Source of the DNA: Burkholderiaceae bacterium
Lineage (GTDB): Bacteria; Pseudomonadota; Gammaproteobacteria; Burkholderiales; Burkholderiaceae_D
Length of the DNA stretch: 9,502 bases
Direction: 5' to 3'
Assembly (NCBI GenBank): GCA_019752915.1
Contig: JAIELO010000249.1
Span: forward strand, 1 to 9,502
The first letter of the stretch is position 1, and every line of letters starts with the position of its first letter. Made by a program: the position numbers and the translations under genes. Positions 1-7,874 of this stretch are shown here, one piece after another. Under the pieces are notes generated by a model, which made no database searches, had not been told where the DNA came from, and saw nothing but the letters and a program-made list of their open reading frames with translations.

Positions 1-253
1 CTTTCTCTGCGACGCGCTTGCCGACGATCGCGGCAGCAGCAGCGTTGCCGCCCTTGCCCGATTTGCCAGCCAGTTCGTTGCGCACTTCGACTTCTGCCGT
101 GGAGGCCGATACCAGTACTTTGGCATCTGGCGAGATCAGGTTCGCGTAAATGTGCAGATTGGTGCGGTGTACCGACAGGCGGTTCACTTTCAATTGCGCG
201 ATCTTGATCCGGGTTTGGCGTCCGCGGCGCAGACGTGATTCTTTCTTGTCCAT
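1..253 (-). CDS. rplR: 50S ribosomal protein L18 (partial, C-terminus outside window)
   Basis: L18 binds 5S rRNA with L5 and carries it into the central protuberance of the large subunit. My reading of the minus strand from the ATG at 253 gives 84 codons beginning [18 protein letters not shown]. The basic N-terminal tail is followed by the conserved L18 core ([20 protein letters not shown], then VLVSASTAE), and the frame stays open to the left edge. The family is usually about 117-120 residues, so roughly the last third is missing. The start lies 14 nt after the rplF stop, with an AGGGG ribosome-binding site just upstream. It is the last gene visible in the spc-type block; rpsE would be the expected next gene beyond the edge. 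Identity is secure. Confidence 0.95.
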   Translation of the reverse strand, partial: MDKKESRLRRGRQTRIKIAQLKVNRLSVHRTNLHIYANLISPDAKVLVSASTAEVEVRNELAGKSGKGGNAAAAAIVGKRVAEK

Positions 254-267
254 CGTCAGCCCCTAGT

Positions 268-801
268 TTACTTCTTCTTGGTTTCTTTGATCTTAACCAC
301 TTCGTCCGAATAACGGACGCCCTTGCCTTTATAAGGCTCAGGAGCGCGGTAAGCGCGAACTTCAGCAGCCACTTGGCCCACTTTTTGACGGTCAACGCCT
401 TTGATGACGATTTCCGTTGGAGTGGCGGTTGCGCACGTCACGCCTTCTGGCATGGAGTGGACAACTGGGTGGGAGAAGCCCAGCGACAGGTTCAGCTTGT
501 CGCCTTGTGCTTGAGCTTTGTAGCCCACGCCGACCAGATTCAGCTTCTTCTCGAAACCCTTGGTTACGCCGGTCACCATGTTGTTGACCAGAGCGCGCAG
601 CGTGCCGGACATGGCATTGGCTTCACGGCTGTCATTGGCGGGAGCGAAACTCAGGATTCCTGCATTGTTTTCTACCGTTACCTGGCCGGTCAGGGCCTGG
701 GTCAGCACGCCCAGCGGGCCTTTTACGGTAATCGCTTGTGCGGAGATGGCGACTTCAGCGCCAGCTGGCACAGCGATTGGCATTTTAGCTACTCGAGACA
801 T
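268..801 (-). CDS. rplF: 50S ribosomal protein L6
   Basis: L6 is a two-domain large-subunit protein near the sarcin-ricin loop and factor-binding site. The frame is open upstream to an ATG at 846, but I chose the ATG at 801. It gives the family-standard beginning MSRVAKMPI and 177 aa, it has an AAGGAG site about 7 nt upstream, and it avoids overlapping rpsH. Both L6 repeats are visible: the first runs to about residue 80 and the second contains [20 protein letters not shown] and ends with the C-terminal motif [11 protein letters not shown] followed by a lysine-rich tail. It starts 10 nt after the rpsH stop. Nothing is unusual about it. Confidence 0.97.
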   Translation of the reverse strand: MSRVAKMPIAVPAGAEVAISAQAITVKGPLGVLTQALTGQVTVENNAGILSFAPANDSREANAMSGTLRALVNNMVTGVTKGFEKKLNLVGVGYKAQAQGDKLNLSLGFSHPVVHSMPEGVTCATATPTEIVIKGVDRQKVGQVAAEVRAYRAPEPYKGKGVRYSDEVVKIKETKKK

Positions 802-811
802 GTGTAACTCC

Positions 812-1207
812 TTATGCGACGTAGCAAATAACTTCGCCGCCGACACCGGTAGCGCGTGCTTTGCGGTCAGTCATGACGCCTTGCGGAGTCGACACGATCG
901 CCACACCCAAGCCATTCATCACAGTAGGGATCTCGTCTTTGCCCTTGTAGACGCGCAGGCCCGGACGGGACACGCGCTCAAGGCGCTCGATGACGGGACG
1001 GCCAACATAATACTTCAAACCGATTTTCAGTTCCGCTTTGCCACCAGCTTCGGCTACGGCGAAATCTTCAATGTAACCCTCGTCCTTGAGGACGTTGGCA
1101 ATCGCAATTTTAACTTTCGACGATGGCATGGCCACGGTCGTCTTTTGCACGCCTTGGGCGTTACGAATGCGGGTCAGCATATCGGCGATAGGATCGCTCA
1201 TACTCAT
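812..1207 (-). CDS. rpsH: 30S ribosomal protein S8
   Basis: S8 is a primary 16S rRNA-binding protein of the small-subunit platform. In E. coli it also represses the spc operon by binding mRNA near the start of rplE. The 131-aa product begins [18 protein letters not shown] and ends in the conserved [11 protein letters not shown], so both ends are intact. The first ATG (1207) is preferred over the second (1201) because a GGAG site lies 8 nt before it. The gap to rpsN is 14 nt. I could not see a copy of the E. coli S8 mRNA operator at the rplX/rplE junction, so autoregulation here is unproven. Confidence 0.97.
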   Translation of the reverse strand: MSMSDPIADMLTRIRNAQGVQKTTVAMPSSKVKIAIANVLKDEGYIEDFAVAEAGGKAELKIGLKYYVGRPVIERLERVSRPGLRVYKGKDEIPTVMNGLGVAIVSTPQGVMTDRKARATGVGGEVICYVA

Positions 1208-1221
1208 TGCATATTCTCCTA

Positions 1222-1527
1222 TTACCAGCTTGCTTTAGTCATACCCGGAATTTCACCACGCATGGCGAATTCACGGAGCTTGATACGGCCCAGACCGAAT
1301 TTACGGAAGGTGCCGCGTGGACGACCGGTGACGGCGCAGCGGTTACGCTGGCGGGTCGGAGCCGAGTTACGTGGCAGCGCTTGCAGTTTCAGGCGCGCTT
1401 CGTAACGTTCTTCTTCCGACTTCGACTGGTCATCAATGATGGCCTTCAGCGAAGCGCGCTTGGCAGCAAACTTGTTTGCCAGGTCGACGCGTTTCTGCTC
1501 ACGGTTAATCAGTGCGAGTTTTGCCAT
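1222..1527 (-). CDS. rpsN: 30S ribosomal protein S14, zinc-independent long form
   Basis: S14 sits in the head of the small subunit next to S3 and S19. The 101-aa length and single cysteine (about residue 64, in [13 protein letters not shown]) mark the long form that lacks the CxxC zinc ribbon. The C-terminal signature [21 protein letters not shown] is present. The start at 1527 follows the rplE stop by 7 nt and has only a weak AGAAG-type ribosome-binding site, so translation probably depends on coupling to rplE. Confidence 0.97.
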   Translation of the reverse strand: MAKLALINREQKRVDLANKFAAKRASLKAIIDDQSKSEEERYEARLKLQALPRNSAPTRQRNRCAVTGRPRGTFRKFGLGRIKLREFAMRGEIPGMTKASW

Positions 1528-1534
1528 GATCTTC

Positions 1535-2074
1535 TTAGTTCCTGAACGGGAATTTAAAGGCGGCGAGCAGAGCTTTCGCTTCGTCGTCGGTCTTGGCGGT
1601 GGTGGTGATCGAAATATTCATACCACGCAGCGCATCGATCTTGTCGTACTCGATTTCCGGGAAGATGATCTGCTCTTTCACGCCGATGTTGTAGTTACCA
1701 CGACCATCGAACGCACGGCCATTCACACCACGGAAATCGCGTACGCGTGGCAGAGCCACGGTAATGAAGCGATCCAGGAACTCGTACATACGAGCGCCGC
1801 GCAGGGTGACCATGGTACCGATCGGGTAGCCTTCACGGATTTTGAAACCCGCGATAGCTTTGCGCGACTTGGTGGTCACTGGCTTCTGGCCAGCGATCTT
1901 GGTCAGGTCGCCCACAGCGTGTTCGAGGACTTTCTTGTCCGCGATGGCCTCACCGACACCCATGTTCAGGGTGATCTTGGTCAGACGTGGAACTTCCATC
2001 ACCGACTTGTAACCGAATTTCGCGGTCAGGTCAGCGACGACTTTTTCTTTATAGAACTCTTGGAGACGTGCCAT
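1535..2074 (-). CDS. rplE: 50S ribosomal protein L5
   Basis: L5 binds 5S rRNA and contacts the P-site tRNA and S13 across the subunit bridge. The 179-aa product has the expected beginning [16 protein letters not shown], the motif [15 protein letters not shown] near residues 29-43, and the C-terminal region [17 protein letters not shown], giving normal family length. It begins 6 nt after the rplX stop. The stretch before its ATG (AAGAAATC) is a poor ribosome-binding site, which fits translational coupling. The E. coli S8 operator maps around this junction, but I see no clear equivalent stem-loop. Confidence 0.98.
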   Translation of the reverse strand: MARLQEFYKEKVVADLTAKFGYKSVMEVPRLTKITLNMGVGEAIADKKVLEHAVGDLTKIAGQKPVTTKSRKAIAGFKIREGYPIGTMVTLRGARMYEFLDRFITVALPRVRDFRGVNGRAFDGRGNYNIGVKEQIIFPEIEYDKIDALRGMNISITTTAKTDDEAKALLAAFKFPFRN

Positions 2075-2080
2075 GATTTC

Positions 2081-2395
2081 TTAAGCCTTCACTACTTCGC
2101 CGGACGATTTGAAGACGCGGACTTTTTTGCCATCCACTTCTTTGAAACCGACACGGTCTGCCTTGCCAGTCGCTGCATTGAACAATGCAACGTTGGACAC
2201 GTGAATCGGCATAGTCTTATCGACGATACCACCTTGTACGCCAGTCATTGGGTTAGGCTTGGTCGCTTTTTTAGCGACGTTAACACCTTCAACCACGACA
2301 TGCTCAGCATCGATACGCTGCTGAACGACGCCACGCTTGCCCTTGTCTTTCCCGGCCAGAACGATGACTTCGTCGTTTTTACGAATCTTATCCAT
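2081..2395 (-). CDS. rplX: 50S ribosomal protein L24
   Basis: L24 is an early assembly protein that binds the 5' domain of 23S rRNA near the exit tunnel. The 104-aa protein carries an N-terminal KOW motif ([18 protein letters not shown], about residues 7-24), then [13 protein letters not shown] and the [10 protein letters not shown] segment typical of L24. The ATG at 2395 has an AAGGAG site 5-6 nt upstream that overlaps the end of rplN, with 9 nt between the two genes. Normal family length, no oddities. Confidence 0.97.
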   Translation of the reverse strand: MDKIRKNDEVIVLAGKDKGKRGVVQQRIDAEHVVVEGVNVAKKATKPNPMTGVQGGIVDKTMPIHVSNVALFNAATGKADRVGFKEVDGKKVRVFKSSGEVVKA

Positions 2396-2404
2396 TACGA
2401 CTCC

Positions 2405-2773
2405 TTACAGGACTTCCGGTGCCAGGGACACGATCTTCATGAACTTTTCAGTGCGCAGTTCGCGCGTCACTGGTCCAAAAATACGGGTACCGATCGGTTC
2501 CAGCTTGGCGTTCAACAGAACGGCGGCATTGCCGTCGAACTTCACCAGGGAACCGTCTTGGCGGCGAACACCTTTTGCAGTGCGCACAACCACGGCGTTA
2601 TAAATTTCACCTTTTTTGACACGACCACGTGGCGCAGCAACCTTAACGGTTACTTTGATCACATCGCCAATGCCAGCATAACGGCGCTTGGAGCCGCCCA
2701 ACACCTTGATGCACATAACTTCTTTTGCACCGGTGTTGTCGGCCACTTCGAGCCGGCTTTCAGTTTGAATCAT
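2405..2773 (-). CDS. rplN: 50S ribosomal protein L14; first gene of the spc-type block
   Basis: L14 lies on the interface face of the large subunit and forms bridges with 16S rRNA; RsfS binds it in silencing. The 122-aa product starts [20 protein letters not shown], includes the signature around [22 protein letters not shown], and ends REKF-like ([16 protein letters not shown]), all as in complete L14. It is the first gene after a 265-nt untranslated gap, with a purine-rich GGGAAAGAGA stretch just before the ATG at 2773. A promoter candidate lies about 180 nt upstream, and the leader between them is structured. Confidence 0.98.
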   Translation of the reverse strand: MIQTESRLEVADNTGAKEVMCIKVLGGSKRRYAGIGDVIKVTVKVAAPRGRVKKGEIYNAVVVRTAKGVRRQDGSLVKFDGNAAVLLNAKLEPIGTRIFGPVTRELRTEKFMKIVSLAPEVL

Positions 2774-2814
2774 AGTATTCTCTTTCCCAACTTAAGCCGA
2801 AGAATCCACACAAT

Positions 2815-2902
2815 GCGGACCTGCGGTCAGTCTTGGTCCCGCCAGAGTGCTCATGAAGAGCCCACTGTTTGGGTGCTTGACCTTCGTACAGCTACTGACC
2901 GC
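2815..2902 (-). promoter_or_regulatory. Candidate structured rplN (spc) leader: hairpin with complementary upstream arm
   Basis: On the minus strand, GCGGGACC (2842-2835) can pair with GGTCCGC (2821-2815), leaving one bulged G and a 13-nt loop. Inside that loop is ACTGACCGC (2831-2823). It is perfectly complementary to GCGGTCAGT (2902-2894) upstream, so the two pairings form either a pseudoknot or alternative states. The element ends about 40 nt before the rplN start. The repeats are seen directly; a regulatory role, for example ribosomal-protein feedback, is inference. A 9-nt complement in 265 GC-rich nt could also occur by chance. Confidence 0.35.
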
Positions 2903-2948
2903 GCGGTTCTGCGTCTGTGGCCAGACACTTTGCGGCGTTACATGAACG

Positions 2949-2986
2949 AAGCCCGCAAGTATTACATACTATTTGCGGGCTTGCAA
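2949..2986 (-). promoter_or_regulatory. Candidate spc-type promoter within a palindrome
   Basis: Minus strand: TTGCAA (2986-2981) as -35, a 17-nt spacer, then AATACT (2963-2958) as -10, preceded by TGT as in an extended -10. AT-rich sequence (TATTTCAATTAGTTC) lies just upstream. A 10-bp perfect inverted repeat, AAGCCCGCAA (2982-2973) and TTGCGGGCTT (2958-2949), spans the spacer and start region with a 14-nt centre. The location between rpsQ and rplN matches where E. coli has its spc promoter. The hexamers match only 4 of 6 consensus positions each, so this is a candidate. Confidence 0.5.
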
Positions 2987-3001
2987 GAACTAATTGAAAT
3001 A

Positions 3002-3029
3002 GCGCCTCCGGCCCGAAAGCCGGCGGCGC
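3002..3029 (-). terminator. GC-rich hairpin after rpsQ, probable S10-block terminator or attenuator
   Basis: GCGCC-CCGGC (3002-3012) pairs with GCCGG-GGCGC (3019-3029): two 5-bp helices separated by one mismatch and closed by a 6-nt loop. The hairpin starts about 9 nt beyond the rpsQ stop. On the minus strand it is followed by TATTTCAATT, which is a poor U-tract, so it may be a leaky terminator or an RNA-stabilising 3' end rather than a full stop. It sits directly upstream of the spc promoter candidate. Confidence 0.6.
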
Positions 3030-3038
3030 GATCGTCAA

Positions 3039-3305
3039 TTAAACGATTTGTGCGGCTTGCACCACACGCGTTACGGTCCATGCCTTCGTTTTGGAGATCG
3101 GACGACCTTCCACGATTTCCACCGTGTCACCGGCTTTCACCTGGTTGGTCTCGTCGTGCGCGTGATACTTGTTCGAACGCACGATGATCTTGCCGTACAA
3201 AGGATGTTTCACGTGGCGCTCGATCAGAACGGTAACGGTTTTGTCCATTTTGTCAGACACCACCTTACCGATCAGAGTACGCTTGAGCTTTACTTGATCA
3301 GTCAT
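3039..3305 (-). CDS. rpsQ: 30S ribosomal protein S17
   Basis: S17 is a primary 16S rRNA-binding protein of the small-subunit body. The 88-aa OB-fold protein starts [20 protein letters not shown]. It shows the core [20 protein letters not shown] and the family motif [18 protein letters not shown] (about residues 59-76). Its ATG overlaps the rpmC stop by 4 nt (ATGA), so the two are translationally coupled. It is the last gene of the S10-type block; a strong hairpin follows its stop codon. Confidence 0.98.
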   Translation of the reverse strand: MTDQVKLKRTLIGKVVSDKMDKTVTVLIERHVKHPLYGKIIVRSNKYHAHDETNQVKAGDTVEIVEGRPISKTKAWTVTRVVQAAQIV

Positions 3306-3493
3306 TTGGCTTCCTTCGTGTTCATTACCGTTTTTACACGTGCGATATCGCGACGTACCTTCTTGAGCTGCGAAGTGTTGCTCAGCTGCTGCGTAGCGGT
3401 TTGCATACGCAGGCCGAACTGGGCCTTCAACAGGTCATTCAGCTCTTTTTGCAGAGCGTCCTGGTCTTTGCCGCGGAGTTCAGATGCTTTCAT
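3302..3493 (-). CDS. rpmC: 50S ribosomal protein L29
   Basis: L29 is a small two-helix protein at the exit-tunnel rim beside L23. The 63-aa sequence begins [20 protein letters not shown] and continues with [25 protein letters not shown], split here only for reading. It has the normal length and helical-hairpin composition for L29. An AGGAG site sits about 7 nt before the ATG at 3493, in the 12-nt gap after rplP. Its TGA overlaps the rpsQ ATG. Confidence 0.97.
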   Translation of the reverse strand: MKASELRGKDQDALQKELNDLLKAQFGLRMQTATQQLSNTSQLKKVRRDIARVKTVMNTKEAK

Positions 3494-3505
3494 ATTTCAC
3501 TCCTG

Positions 3506-3925
3506 TTATTGGCCAACTTGGCGGATCACAAACGTGGTCGCCAGTGGCAGTTTGGCAGCGGCCAGGCGGAATGCTTCGCGCGCCAGTTCTTCTGCGACGC
3601 CATCCATTTCGTACAGGACTTTGCCTGGACGGATTTCAGCGACGTAGTATTCCGGATTACCTTTACCGTTACCCATACGGACTTCGGCAGGTTTGTTCGA
3701 AATCGGTTTGTCCGGGAACACGCGAATCCAGATACGACCGCCACGTTTGATGTGACGGGTCATGGCGCGACGTGCTGCCTCGATTTGACGGGCCGTGATA
3801 CGACCACGGGCCACGGCTTTCAGACCGAATTCGCCGAACGACACCGAAGTGCCGGCGGTGTGCGAAATGCCGGTGTTACGGCCTTTCTGCTCTTTACGAT
3901 ACTTTCTGCGTGCTGGTTGCAGCAT
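3506..3925 (-). CDS. rplP: 50S ribosomal protein L16
   Basis: L16 helps organise the A site and the 5S rRNA region of the large subunit and is needed for late assembly. The 139-aa protein starts [17 protein letters not shown] and carries the signature [20 protein letters not shown] (residues 33-52). [17 protein letters not shown] follows at about residues 82-98. Arg83 aligns with E. coli Arg81, the residue hydroxylated by RoxA/YcfD; whether it is modified here is unknown. It begins 2 nt after the rpsC stop, with its AGGAGAA ribosome-binding site inside the end of rpsC. Confidence 0.98.
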   Translation of the reverse strand: MLQPARRKYRKEQKGRNTGISHTAGTSVSFGEFGLKAVARGRITARQIEAARRAMTRHIKRGGRIWIRVFPDKPISNKPAEVRMGNGKGNPEYYVAEIRPGKVLYEMDGVAEELAREAFRLAAAKLPLATTFVIRQVGQ

Positions 3926-3927
3926 GA

Positions 3928-4707
3928 TTATTCTCCTGCTTTCTCGGCCGGCTTAGCGGCAGCGCTACGCACACGAGCGGCGCCAGCTGGGCGACGGCTC
4001 GCTGGCTTACCGTCGTCACGACGTGGGCCACGTGGCTTTTTCTCGTCTGGTGGGGTATCGATTACTGGTGCGTCGCCGTTCGGAGCGCGGTCGCCTTTGT
4101 AAACCCATACCTTGACACCGATGATGCCGTAGGTGGTCGAAGCTTCGCTGGTACCGTAGTCGATATCGGCGCGCAGGGTGTGCAGTGGCACACGGCCTTC
4201 GCGATACCACTCTTTACGAGCGATTTCGATACCATTCAGACGGCCCGACGACATGATCTTGATGCCCAGGGCACCCAGACGCATGGCGTTTTGCATAGCG
4301 CGTTTCATGGCGCGGCGGAACATGATGCGTTTTTCCAGCTGCTGGGCGATCGAGTCAGCGATCAGCTGCGAATCGATTTCCGGCTTGCGGATTTCTTCAA
4401 TGTTCACGTGCACTGGAACACCCATGATTTTGGTCAGGGCTGCTTTCAGTACTTCGATGTCTTCGCCTTTTTTACCAATCACTACGCCCGGACGCGAGCT
4501 GTAGATCGTGAAGCGCGCGTTCTTGGCTGGACGCTCGATAACGATGCGACCGACCGAAGCGTTCTTCAGTTTGGTTTTCAGGTAAGCGCGAGCTTTCAGG
4601 TCTTCATTCAGCATGGCAGCAAAGTTGCCATTGCCTGCGTACCAGCGCGACGCCCAGTTACGGGTGACGGCCAGACGGAAACCGGTTGGATGTATCTTCT
4701 GTCCCAT
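3928..4707 (-). CDS. rpsC: 30S ribosomal protein S3, with long basic C-terminal tail
   Basis: S3 lines the mRNA entry channel and contributes to ribosomal mRNA unwinding. The 259-aa product has a type 2 KH domain with the GxxG loop GKKG at residues 78-81, then the C-terminal S3 domain ending near residue 208. Arg131, Arg132 and Lys135, which in E. coli contribute to helicase activity, are all present ([13 protein letters not shown]). Compared with the 233-aa E. coli protein it has an extra tail of about 40 residues rich in Pro, Arg, Ala and Lys (from [16 protein letters not shown]). Such low-complexity tails are common in beta- and alphaproteobacterial S3. An AAGGAG site precedes the ATG at 4707, 9 nt after rplV. 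Confidence 0.98.
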   Translation of the reverse strand: MGQKIHPTGFRLAVTRNWASRWYAGNGNFAAMLNEDLKARAYLKTKLKNASVGRIVIERPAKNARFTIYSSRPGVVIGKKGEDIEVLKAALTKIMGVPVHVNIEEIRKPEIDSQLIADSIAQQLEKRIMFRRAMKRAMQNAMRLGALGIKIMSSGRLNGIEIARKEWYREGRVPLHTLRADIDYGTSEASTTYGIIGVKVWVYKGDRAPNGDAPVIDTPPDEKKPRGPRRDDGKPASRRPAGAARVRSAAAKPAEKAGE

Positions 4708-4716
4708 CGTGACTCC

Positions 4717-5046
4717 TTAGTTGCCGACAGTCACGTAAATGTGACAGGATTGTTTCGAGATACGATCACCCCGGCCTTTAGCGCGTGCGGTGAAGCGCTT
4801 CAGGATCGGGCCCTTTTCGACGTAGATCGTTTTCACGAACAGTTCGTCGATGTCAGCGCCATCATTGTGCTCAGCGTTGGCGATTGCCGACTCGAGTACT
4901 TTCTTGATGATGGTCGCGCCTTTTTTCGGGCTGAATTGCAGAATGTTGAGTGCTGCGTCAACCTTCTTGCCACGGATCAGGTCAGCAACCAGACGACCTT
5001 TTTGGTCCGACAGGCGCACACCTTTGAGGATAGCTTTGGTTTCCAT
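4717..5046 (-). CDS. rplV: 50S ribosomal protein L22
   Basis: L22 spans the large subunit with its beta-hairpin lining the exit-tunnel constriction, a site of macrolide-resistance mutations. The 109-aa product has the globular part [20 protein letters not shown] and the hairpin [20 protein letters not shown] (residues 76-95). The L-K-R at 82-84 matches the place of the E. coli MKR deletion, and no deletion is present. The ATG shares its A with the rpsS stop (TAATG), indicating coupled translation. Confidence 0.98.
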   Translation of the reverse strand: METKAILKGVRLSDQKGRLVADLIRGKKVDAALNILQFSPKKGATIIKKVLESAIANAEHNDGADIDELFVKTIYVEKGPILKRFTARAKGRGDRISKQSCHIYVTVGN

Positions 5047-5321
5047 TATTTCTTCGCCTTCTTGTCAGCGGCATGGCCTTTGAACGTGCGGGTCAGCGCG
5101 AATTCACCGAGCTTGTGACCTACCATGTTCTCCGACACATACACAGGCACGTGCAGTTTGCCGTTGTGCACAGCGATCGTCAGGCCGATGAAGTCAGGCA
5201 TGATGGTCGAGCGACGGGACCAGGTTTTGATTGGCTTTTTGTCTTTGATCGCTTGCGCGGCTTCGACTTTTTTCACCAGGTGGGCGTCACAGAACGGCCC
5301 TTTTTTCAATGAACGAGTCAT
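5046..5321 (-). CDS. rpsS: 30S ribosomal protein S19
   Basis: S19 pairs with S13 in the small-subunit head and touches the A-site tRNA region. The 91-aa product starts [20 protein letters not shown]. It carries the family signature [20 protein letters not shown] at about residues 61-80 and a lysine-rich end. The ATG at 5321 follows the rplB stop by 10 nt and has an AAGGGG ribosome-binding site. Its stop overlaps the rplV start by one base. Confidence 0.98.
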   Translation of the reverse strand: MTRSLKKGPFCDAHLVKKVEAAQAIKDKKPIKTWSRRSTIMPDFIGLTIAVHNGKLHVPVYVSENMVGHKLGEFALTRTFKGHAADKKAKK

Positions 5322-5331
5322 GTGCTACCCC

Positions 5332-6159
5332 TTATTTCTTGCCGCGGCGCGAGACGATCATGGAAGAAGTACGCTTGTTGCTGCGAGTCTTCTTACCCTT
5401 CGTCTGTTGGCCCCAAGGCGACACTGGATGACGACCAGCGGCTGTTTTACCTTCACCACCACCGTGCGGGTGATCGACCGGATTCATGACCACACCGCGA
5501 ACGGTAGGACGAACACCGCGCCAGCGCATCGCACCAGCTTTACCGATTTTACGCAGGCTGTGTTCGGCATTGCCGACTTCACCCACGGTTGCACGGCACT
5601 CGATGTGCACGCGACGTACTTCACCCGAGCGCAGACGCACTTGAGCGTAGGTACCATCACGGGCCATCAGCACAACGCCAGCGCCGGCGGTACGGGCCAT
5701 CTGGGCACCCTTACCTGGCAGCATTTCAACGCAGTGCATCACGGTACCGACTGGAATGTTGCGAATCGGCAGGCAGTTGCCCGACTTGATAGGCGCTTCC
5801 GAACCATTCATCACGGTATCGCCAACACTCATGCCTTTGGTGGCGATGATGTATTGACGTTCGCCGTCGGCGTAGCACAGCAGGGCGATATTCGCGGTGC
5901 GGTTTGGATCGTATTCGATACGTTCCACTTTCGCTGGAATGCCATCCTTCTGACGCTTGAAGTCGATCAGGCGATAGTGCTGCTTGTGACCACCGCCGAT
6001 GTGGCGGGTGGTGATGTGGCCGTTGTTGTTACGACCAGCAGTTTTCGATTTTTTCTCAACCAGGGCTGCGAACGGACGACCTTTGTACAGGTCCGGGTTC
6101 ACAACTTTCACCATGCCGCGACGGCCTGGGGAGGTTGGCTTCATCTTAACGAGTGCCAT
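5332..6159 (-). CDS. rplB: 50S ribosomal protein L2
   Basis: L2 is a primary 23S rRNA-binding protein essential for subunit association and close to the peptidyl transferase centre. The 275-aa product has the N-terminal OB-like region with [19 protein letters not shown] (residues 42-60). The C-terminal SH3-like domain contains [16 protein letters not shown] (222-237); His230 corresponds to the conserved E. coli His229. The extension ends [19 protein letters not shown]. Length is normal. Its ATG overlaps the rplW stop by one base (TAATG). Confidence 0.98.
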   Translation of the reverse strand: MALVKMKPTSPGRRGMVKVVNPDLYKGRPFAALVEKKSKTAGRNNNGHITTRHIGGGHKQHYRLIDFKRQKDGIPAKVERIEYDPNRTANIALLCYADGERQYIIATKGMSVGDTVMNGSEAPIKSGNCLPIRNIPVGTVMHCVEMLPGKGAQMARTAGAGVVLMARDGTYAQVRLRSGEVRRVHIECRATVGEVGNAEHSLRKIGKAGAMRWRGVRPTVRGVVMNPVDHPHGGGEGKTAAGRHPVSPWGQQTKGKKTRSNKRTSSMIVSRRGKK

Positions 6160-6473
6160 TATTTAGCCTCCTCGGAGAAATTGATTTCCTGGCCAGGTTT
6201 CAGGCACACGAAAGCGCGCTTGGTATGGTTACGGCGGCCGGTGTGAGCACCGGAACGCTTCTGCTTACCTTCGCGGTTTACGGTTTGCACCGATTCCACT
6301 TCCACTTTGAACAGCAGTTCAACAGCGGCTTTGATTTCTGGCTTGGTCGCGTCGGTGGTAACACGGAACACGATCTGTTCGTTCTTTTCCGCGACCATGG
6401 TGGCCTTCTCGGAAATGACCGGAGCCAGCAGCACCTTCATCAGGCGCTCTTCGCTAAATTTCAATGCGCTCAT
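6159..6473 (-). CDS. rplW: 50S ribosomal protein L23
   Basis: L23 sits at the tunnel exit and is the docking point for trigger factor and the signal recognition particle. The 104-aa sequence starts [20 protein letters not shown]. It continues [18 protein letters not shown], and Glu22 aligns with E. coli Glu18, the trigger-factor contact. The tunnel-side loop is the basic stretch [20 protein letters not shown]. Its ATG overlaps the rplD stop by 4 nt (ATGA), so expression should be tied to L4. Confidence 0.98.
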   Translation of the reverse strand: MSALKFSEERLMKVLLAPVISEKATMVAEKNEQIVFRVTTDATKPEIKAAVELLFKVEVESVQTVNREGKQKRSGAHTGRRNHTKRAFVCLKPGQEINFSEEAK

Positions 6474-7090
6474 GCCAGCATCTCCTCAATCTTAGCCAGT
6501 GCAGCTTTGGTGACCAGGATCTTCTTGTAGAACACCAGGGACATTGGATCTGCGTGACGTGGTTCAACGACCAGAACGTTCGGCAGATTGCGCGAAGCCA
6601 GTTCCAGGTTTTCGTTGGCGGTATCGGTGATGATCAGAACCGAATCAAAGCCCATGCCGGTCAGCTTTTGCGACAGCAGCTTGGTTTTTGGTGCTTCGAT
6701 TGCGAAATCTTCGACCACAACCAGGCGCTCTTCGCGGGCCAGTTGCGACAGGATCGAGCAGATACCAGCGCGGTACATCTTCTTGTTCACTTTGTGGGTG
6801 AAGTTCTCGTCAGGCGAGTTCGGGAAGATGCGACCACCGCCGCGCCACAGTGGCGACGAGGACATACCAGCACGTGCGCGGCCGGTACCTTTTTGGCGCC
6901 ATGGCTTTTTAGTCGTGTGGTGAACTTCTTCACGGTCTTTTTGCTTGCGGTTGCCGCTGCGAGCATTGGCTTGGTAAGCAACGACGATTTGGTGGATCAG
7001 GGCTTCGTTGTAGTCGCGACCGAATACAGCATCGGCAGCAGCGACGTTAGAGGCGGCTTGACCTTGAGCGTTCAAGAGCTTGAGTTCCAT
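6470..7090 (-). CDS. rplD: 50S ribosomal protein L4
   Basis: L4 binds 23S rRNA early in assembly and its extended loop lines the exit tunnel with L22. In E. coli it also represses the S10 operon through the leader upstream of rpsJ. The 206-aa product starts [16 protein letters not shown]. It shows the loop [15 protein letters not shown] (61-75), in which Lys67 aligns with E. coli Lys63 (erythromycin resistance site), then [11 protein letters not shown]. The C-terminal globular domain is complete. The start is 3 nt after the rplC stop, with an AAGGGAG site inside the rplC end. The E. coli L4 target is not expected to be preserved, because rpsJ is not at the head of this block. Confidence 0.98.
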   Translation of the reverse strand: MELKLLNAQGQAASNVAAADAVFGRDYNEALIHQIVVAYQANARSGNRKQKDREEVHHTTKKPWRQKGTGRARAGMSSSPLWRGGGRIFPNSPDENFTHKVNKKMYRAGICSILSQLAREERLVVVEDFAIEAPKTKLLSQKLTGMGFDSVLIITDTANENLELASRNLPNVLVVEPRHADPMSLVFYKKILVTKAALAKIEEMLA

Positions 7091-7093
7091 CGT

Positions 7094-7750
7094 TTAAGCT
7101 CCCTTCTTTGCTTTAACTTTGACAGCAGGCGACACAACAACCTGGCCATTTTTCGCGCCTGGGATCGCGCCTTTGACCAGCAGCAGCTGACGGTCGGCAT
7201 CGATACGGGCGATTTCGAGGTTCTGCACGGTGCAGGTAACGTCACCCATGTGACCGGTCATGCGCTTACCAGGGAATACACGACCTGGATCCTGCGCCAT
7301 ACCGATGGAACCTGGAACATTGTGCGAACGCGAGTTACCGTGGGTAGCACGGCCCGAAGCAAAGTTGTGACGCTTGATGGTACCGGCGTAACCTTTACCG
7401 ATCGAGACGCCTTGCACGTCGATCTTTTGACCGACTTCGAACAGGGAAGCAGCAACAACGTCGCCAGCTTTCAGTTCGGCAGCTTTGGTGACGTCAACGC
7501 GGAACTCTTTCAACAGAGTACCAGCTTCGACACCAGCTTTAGCGTGGTGACCAGCAACAGCTTTAGTCACGCGGGAAGCGCGACGTTGACCGAATGCAAC
7601 CTGAACAGCGGAATAACCATCCGTTTCAGGCGTTTTGATTTGCGCAACACGGTTGTTCGATACGTCCAACACGGTGACTGGGATCGAATCCCCGTCATCG
7701 GTGAAGATGCGCATCATACCAACCTTGCGACCGAGAAGGCCAAGGCTCAT
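7094..7750 (-). CDS. rplC: 50S ribosomal protein L3; first gene of the S10-type block here
   Basis: L3 is a 23S rRNA-binding assembly initiator whose central extension reaches the peptidyl transferase centre. The 218-aa product begins [20 protein letters not shown]. It has the extension [20 protein letters not shown] (118-137) continuing [20 protein letters not shown]. Gln153 aligns with E. coli Gln150, which PrmB methylates. The ATG at 7750 has a GGAG site 5 nt upstream. In most proteobacteria rpsJ lies immediately before rplC; here there is a 308-nt gap and then a receptor gene, so L3 is the first gene of this transcript. Confidence 0.98.
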   Translation of the reverse strand: MSLGLLGRKVGMMRIFTDDGDSIPVTVLDVSNNRVAQIKTPETDGYSAVQVAFGQRRASRVTKAVAGHHAKAGVEAGTLLKEFRVDVTKAAELKAGDVVAASLFEVGQKIDVQGVSIGKGYAGTIKRHNFASGRATHGNSRSHNVPGSIGMAQDPGRVFPGKRMTGHMGDVTCTVQNLEIARIDADRQLLLVKGAIPGAKNGQVVVSPAVKVKAKKGA

Positions 7751-7762
7751 TTTTTCTCCATT

Positions 7763-7782
7763 CCCACCTACGATTGGGCGGG
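7763..7782 (-). promoter_or_regulatory. Small hairpin just upstream of the rplC ribosome-binding site
   Basis: On the minus strand CCCGCC (7782-7777) can pair with GGTGGG (7768-7763), including one G-U pair, around an 8-nt loop. The hairpin ends only 3 nt before the GGAG of rplC (7759-7756). Such placement could modulate initiation, but the stem is short and no function can be claimed from sequence alone. Confidence 0.25.
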
Positions 7783-7845
7783 GCTTTGTTTAACTACAAA
7801 ATTAGTACGGACCAATAAAAAGACGTATCCATACCGAAGCCGGCT

Positions 7846-7874
7846 AGTGTATCGCGAAAAGACCCTTGACGCAA
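7846..7874 (-). promoter_or_regulatory. Candidate sigma70-type promoter for rplC block
   Basis: Minus strand: TTGCGT (7874-7869), 17-nt spacer, TACACT (7851-7846), with AT-rich sequence (GTATTAAGTTG) just upstream of the -35. Predicted transcription would start near 7839, giving a leader of about 90 nt before rplC. Terminator-like repeats upstream imply that rplC needs its own promoter, which supports the call. The -35 matches 3 of 6 and the -10 4 of 6 consensus positions, so it remains a prediction. Confidence 0.5.

Noticed and set aside
802..846. Fifteen-residue N-terminal extension of L6 from the ATG at 846
   Set aside because: It would overlap the end of rpsH, while the ATG at 801 has a good AAGGAG site and gives the normal L6 start and length.
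2030..2110. S8 repressor site at the rplX/rplE junction, as in E. coli
   Set aside because: The start of rplE here does not show the E. coli-like stem-loop by eye; absence is not proven, but there is nothing to annotate.
2792..2854. A 20-codon minus-strand open frame in the rplN leader
   Set aside because: No ribosome-binding site before its ATG and no recognisable leader-peptide pattern. I see no reason to call it translated.
1436..3187. A 583-codon open frame on the plus strand opposite rplE, rplX, rplN and the following gap
   Set aside because: It is antisense to three certain ribosomal genes, its translation resembles no family I know, and long antisense frames are expected opposite strongly codon-biased genes.
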